64,000 nucleotides of DNA. Source: an uncultured bacterium. Lineage in GTDB: Bacteria > Bacteroidota > Ignavibacteria > Kapaibacteriales > UBA4661. Below the pieces are notes generated by a model. It worked only from the letters and a program-made list of their open reading frames with translations. It had not been told where the DNA came from and made no database searches. The stretch spans positions 1 through 64,000 of the forward strand of contig CALCNX010000092.1 of NCBI GenBank assembly GCA_937899715.1. Reading direction: 5' to 3'. This document shows positions 61,615-64,000 of the stretch, piece by piece (positions within the stretch are counted from its first letter, which is position 1; every line of letters starts with the position of its first letter). Both the position numbers and the translations under genes were made by a program.

Positions 61615-64000
61615 TTACTCCTTCACCACCTTCACCACGCTGCACTCCGCGCCCTGCCGTGCTTCCAGCAGATACACACCCGCCGCGCAATACTGCATCG
61701 GCACACGTTCACTAAGGCGCTCACCCGCATAAACACTGCGCTCCTGCTGCCAGACGACCACCCCAAGCACATTCCGCAGACAAAAACTCACCACGCCCGC
61801 ACGGGGAGTGCTGAACTCAATCATCGCTTCGTCGGTCGCTGGGTTGGGCGACAGGCGGAGGAACTGCGGCTCCGGCATTTGTGCTTGCTCCACGCTCACC
61901 GGACGGCGCAGCGCTATCACAAATGTATCCCGCGCCTGCGCGAATCCGTCCGATGCCGTCAGCGTAACGCTTGCGCTGGTCTCGGCAGGCGCGAAAGGCG
62001 GAATTGAGTACGTGAGCGACGGACGACCGCTAAAACGCATATCCACTGCCGCAACGCTCACCCGCACAAGCGCCGTGTCCGACGATGTAGCGGTGTACTG
62101 AAGCGGGTTGTAGTTGTCGTCGTAGAACACCCACGACGGCGCTGGCTTTCCTGCAAGGGTCGTCCATGCAGGCGGCTCTAGTTCGAGGGTTTCTTGAATT
62201 GGGTTGCTGCCGCTTCCGGTCATCAGATATAATTTATCGGGCAGAGGATTGATGCAGAGCGGCGCTGCGGGTGCGGGGTCAGCCAGAACCACAAACGCTG
62301 AATCTGTGCCATTCTCCACGCTATACGGCAACGTGGTATCTGCCAGAAGCCGCACGACCGCTAGGCGAACGCCCTGCCGTGCGGGATTGCGCGGGTACGT
62401 CTGGTCACTGAAGCGAGCGGTGAATTGCAGATTGAGTTGCGGATTTCCGTCATTGAACATAATCGTGCCGGACGTTCCAAGCGCAGCGCTCCCATCACCC
62501 ACACGGCGCGGCGCAAGGTCGCCCTGAGCGCCATTGATAGCGGTCTGCACAGGCTGCGGCAGTGGCGGCACAAGAGCAGGAGCGGGCTGTCCCGTGGGAA
62601 GCAGAATTTGTGCGGGGAGCTGCAGCACCGTCGAACCATTCATCGGAAGAGGCGTGAGAACCGCACGATTGCTGATGCGAACGGCAGTCGTATCGAAGCC
62701 GTTATTGGCGTTGAAATAGTCCAGCGCATACCGCACGGGAAGGTCGTAGGCGCGTGCCGTTACGGGACGATTCACGAGCAGGAAGCCCGTTTCCGGCGCA
62801 TCCTGCGTGCTGAGGAAGGTGCGGGCGCGTTCCCGCAAGAACAACGTATTGGACGCGGCTTTCCGTGCGCCGTTCAGTACACTGTCACTGGCGGAGAGCG
62901 TCAGCACGGGCGCGGGAACGAATGTTGTCGTGGCGGTCGTGACGGGCGGAAATGTCCAGAATATTCCATAGAGGATACCCGCAAGCGGAGCGCGAACCCC
63001 AGGTAATGCAGGATCTTCAAAAGTGAGAACAACATCTTTACCCAAAGGCTCAAGGCTTGGCGAACCAAGCGGCGTGAAATCGTTAAACGTGTATAAGCCC
63101 TTGACGGCTGTCGCGGTTATTCCTTTTGCATCGTATTTCTGCGTATTGGCACGAGTGTAAGGATCATCGGAGGCAGAGAACTGAAACGTTCCGGCGGAAT
63201 TTCTTGGCAATCCCTCTTGGGGTGAAGCAAATCGTATGGTTGCCGTGCCATCGGAGTACGTATTGGGACCGTTATCCACACGATTTAGAAACTCATCAAT
63301 CGCTTGTACATAAAACCACGTGCGTGGGTCGTTTTTGTTCGATACACCAATGGTCATCCGCGAAGGCATACGGTCGAGCTGGTTGCGGTTATATACGTCA
63401 GGAATCAGTACAGGCGCAACGGCAACGGCAGCACTGGGAACGATATGAACGGTAGCCGATGTGCCGCCACCAAAACAAATCGAACACATATCCAAAAAAG
63501 GATTAAAACTGCCCGTTGATATACCGAGTGTTACGTTACTGGAAGTAGCGCCCCAAATCTGGAAATTTGGGAACGATGCCAGATGCGCTGCTACTTGTGG
63601 GTTGTTGAGCGGTGCATAGCCTGAACCCGTGGGCGCAAGCGCAGGAGAAATGAGGGAAGCCCGATTAGTTAGTGCCGCAACGCCCGTCGGCAGAAATTGG
63701 GGATTCACTTGCTGCGGTGTTTGTGGGGCTTGCGTTCCGACTTCGCCGCTCGCTCCATACACACGAGCGATACCCGGCTGCGCAAGCTGCGGTGCGCCTA
63801 CTACCTCAAGTCCAAGATTTCCCAAGCCCCACACAACAGTCGAAGTAGCTACCTGCCCGACAAGCGGCGTTCTCTGCTGGTCAACAGGTGGTGAACCGCC
63901 TGTAATGGAAATCGTCGCCGTTGTGGGGAACGACGCAAAATTACCATAACGGTCTTTGACGATGACCGTGATAGCACTGAAGCCGGGCGTAGCGTAAGGG
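61615..64000 (-). CDS. T9SS-secreted protein, N-terminus cut by window edge
   Basis: The C-terminal ~795 residues of a large secreted protein. The frame stays open to the right edge, beyond the GTG at 63834, which is unlikely to be the real start. Near the edge there is an Ig-like segment (FSAITVIVKDRYGN) as in bacterial Big-type domains. Long low-similarity beta-rich regions follow. A cadherin-like domain near the end is suggested by FAPAETSASVTLTASDGFA. The C-terminus is a T9SS sorting domain (LRLSPNPATDEAMIEF, then GVYLLEARQG). Probably a surface protein; function unknown. Confidence 0.8.
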   Translation of the reverse strand, partial: PYATPGFSAITVIVKDRYGNFASFPTTATISITGGSPPVDQQRTPLVGQVATSTVVWGLGNLGLEVVGAPQLAQPGIARVYGASGEVGTQAPQTPQQVNPQFLPTGVAALTNRASLISPALAPTGSGYAPLNNPQVAAHLASFPNFQIWGATSSNVTLGISTGSFNPFLDMCSICFGGGTSATVHIVPSAAVAVAPVLIPDVYNRNQLDRMPSRMTIGVSNKNDPRTWFYVQAIDEFLNRVDNGPNTYSDGTATIRFASPQEGLPRNSAGTFQFSASDDPYTRANTQKYDAKGITATAVKGLYTFNDFTPLGSPSLEPLGKDVVLTFEDPALPGVRAPLAGILYGIFWTFPPVTTATTTFVPAPVLTLSASDSVLNGARKAASNTLFLRERARTFLSTQDAPETGFLLVNRPVTARAYDLPVRYALDYFNANNGFDTTAVRISNRAVLTPLPMNGSTVLQLPAQILLPTGQPAPALVPPLPQPVQTAINGAQGDLAPRRVGDGSAALGTSGTIMFNDGNPQLNLQFTARFSDQTYPRNPARQGVRLAVVRLLADTTLPYSVENGTDSAFVVLADPAPAAPLCINPLPDKLYLMTGSGSNPIQETLELEPPAWTTLAGKPAPSWVFYDDNYNPLQYTATSSDTALVRVSVAAVDMRFSGRPSLTYSIPPFAPAETSASVTLTASDGFAQARDTFVIALRRPVSVEQAQMPEPQFLRLSPNPATDEAMIEFSTPRAGVVSFCLRNVLGVVVWQQERSVYAGERLSERVPMQYCAAGVYLLEARQGAECSVVKVVKE

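Overview
The window looks like chromosome of a Gram-negative member of the Bacteroidota/Chlorobiota (FCB) group. Supporting signs are three very large secreted proteins with C-terminal type IX secretion (T9SS) sorting domains, three TonB-linked outer-membrane receptors with carboxypeptidase-like N-terminal domains, several OmpA-like outer-membrane proteins, and weak Shine-Dalgarno sites. The style (choice-of-anchor repeats, OmpA proteins beside T9SS cargo) recalls Kapabacteria/Ignavibacteria-type genomes, but the exact lineage is an inference. No tRNA, rRNA, insertion sequence or CRISPR array was seen.

Layout. 1-132 is a small MITE-like palindromic repeat. 180-10137 holds a family-2 glycosyltransferase, glmS, a MazG-like pyrophosphohydrolase, a chemoreceptor overlapping a membrane LytTR regulator, two small membrane proteins and a TonB receptor. 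10327-21339 is an extended tryptophan locus in the order trpE, trpG, trpD, trpC, trpF, trpB, trpA. It starts with a previously unlisted leader peptide (four Trp codons in five) and a textbook attenuator. Non-trp genes sit between the trp genes: a Phd/PIN toxin-antitoxin pair, a HAD phosphatase, a truncated STAS-like gene on the other strand, an extremely acidic protein, an Rpn-type nuclease and a DUF937 protein. 21390-29546 carries a phosphatase-like/acyltransferase-like pair, an outer-membrane barrel receptor and mfd.

29604-40252 encodes a 1694-residue T9SS cargo, two tandem OmpA-like proteins and a HEPN gene overlapping a small partner. A bidirectional terminator at 40282-40330 separates this from the minus-strand block 40355-51179. 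Read from its promoter end, that block is a ketosynthase III-like enzyme, an MFS transporter, a TonB receptor, a small STAS-like protein, an acyl-CoA synthetase, a double hotdog dehydratase, a PaaG-like hydratase/isomerase, an exported alpha/beta hydrolase and a FabG-like reductase. It reads as one uptake-and-acyl-CoA-processing system for an unknown substrate, preceded by two near-identical palindromic operators. The ketosynthase keeps its cysteine but has lost the usual His and Asn, so this block is the best candidate for an undescribed system.

51475-64000 holds an orphan OmpR-type response regulator with four contiguous 11-bp direct repeats before its start, a leucine-rich-repeat protein, a FemAB/GNAT-like protein, a third OmpA-like protein, a T9SS BNR-repeat protein, a lipoprotein and a T9SS protein cut by the right edge. 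Start codons were moved inward from the longest open frame wherever a signal peptide, a Shine-Dalgarno site or a family boundary favoured it.
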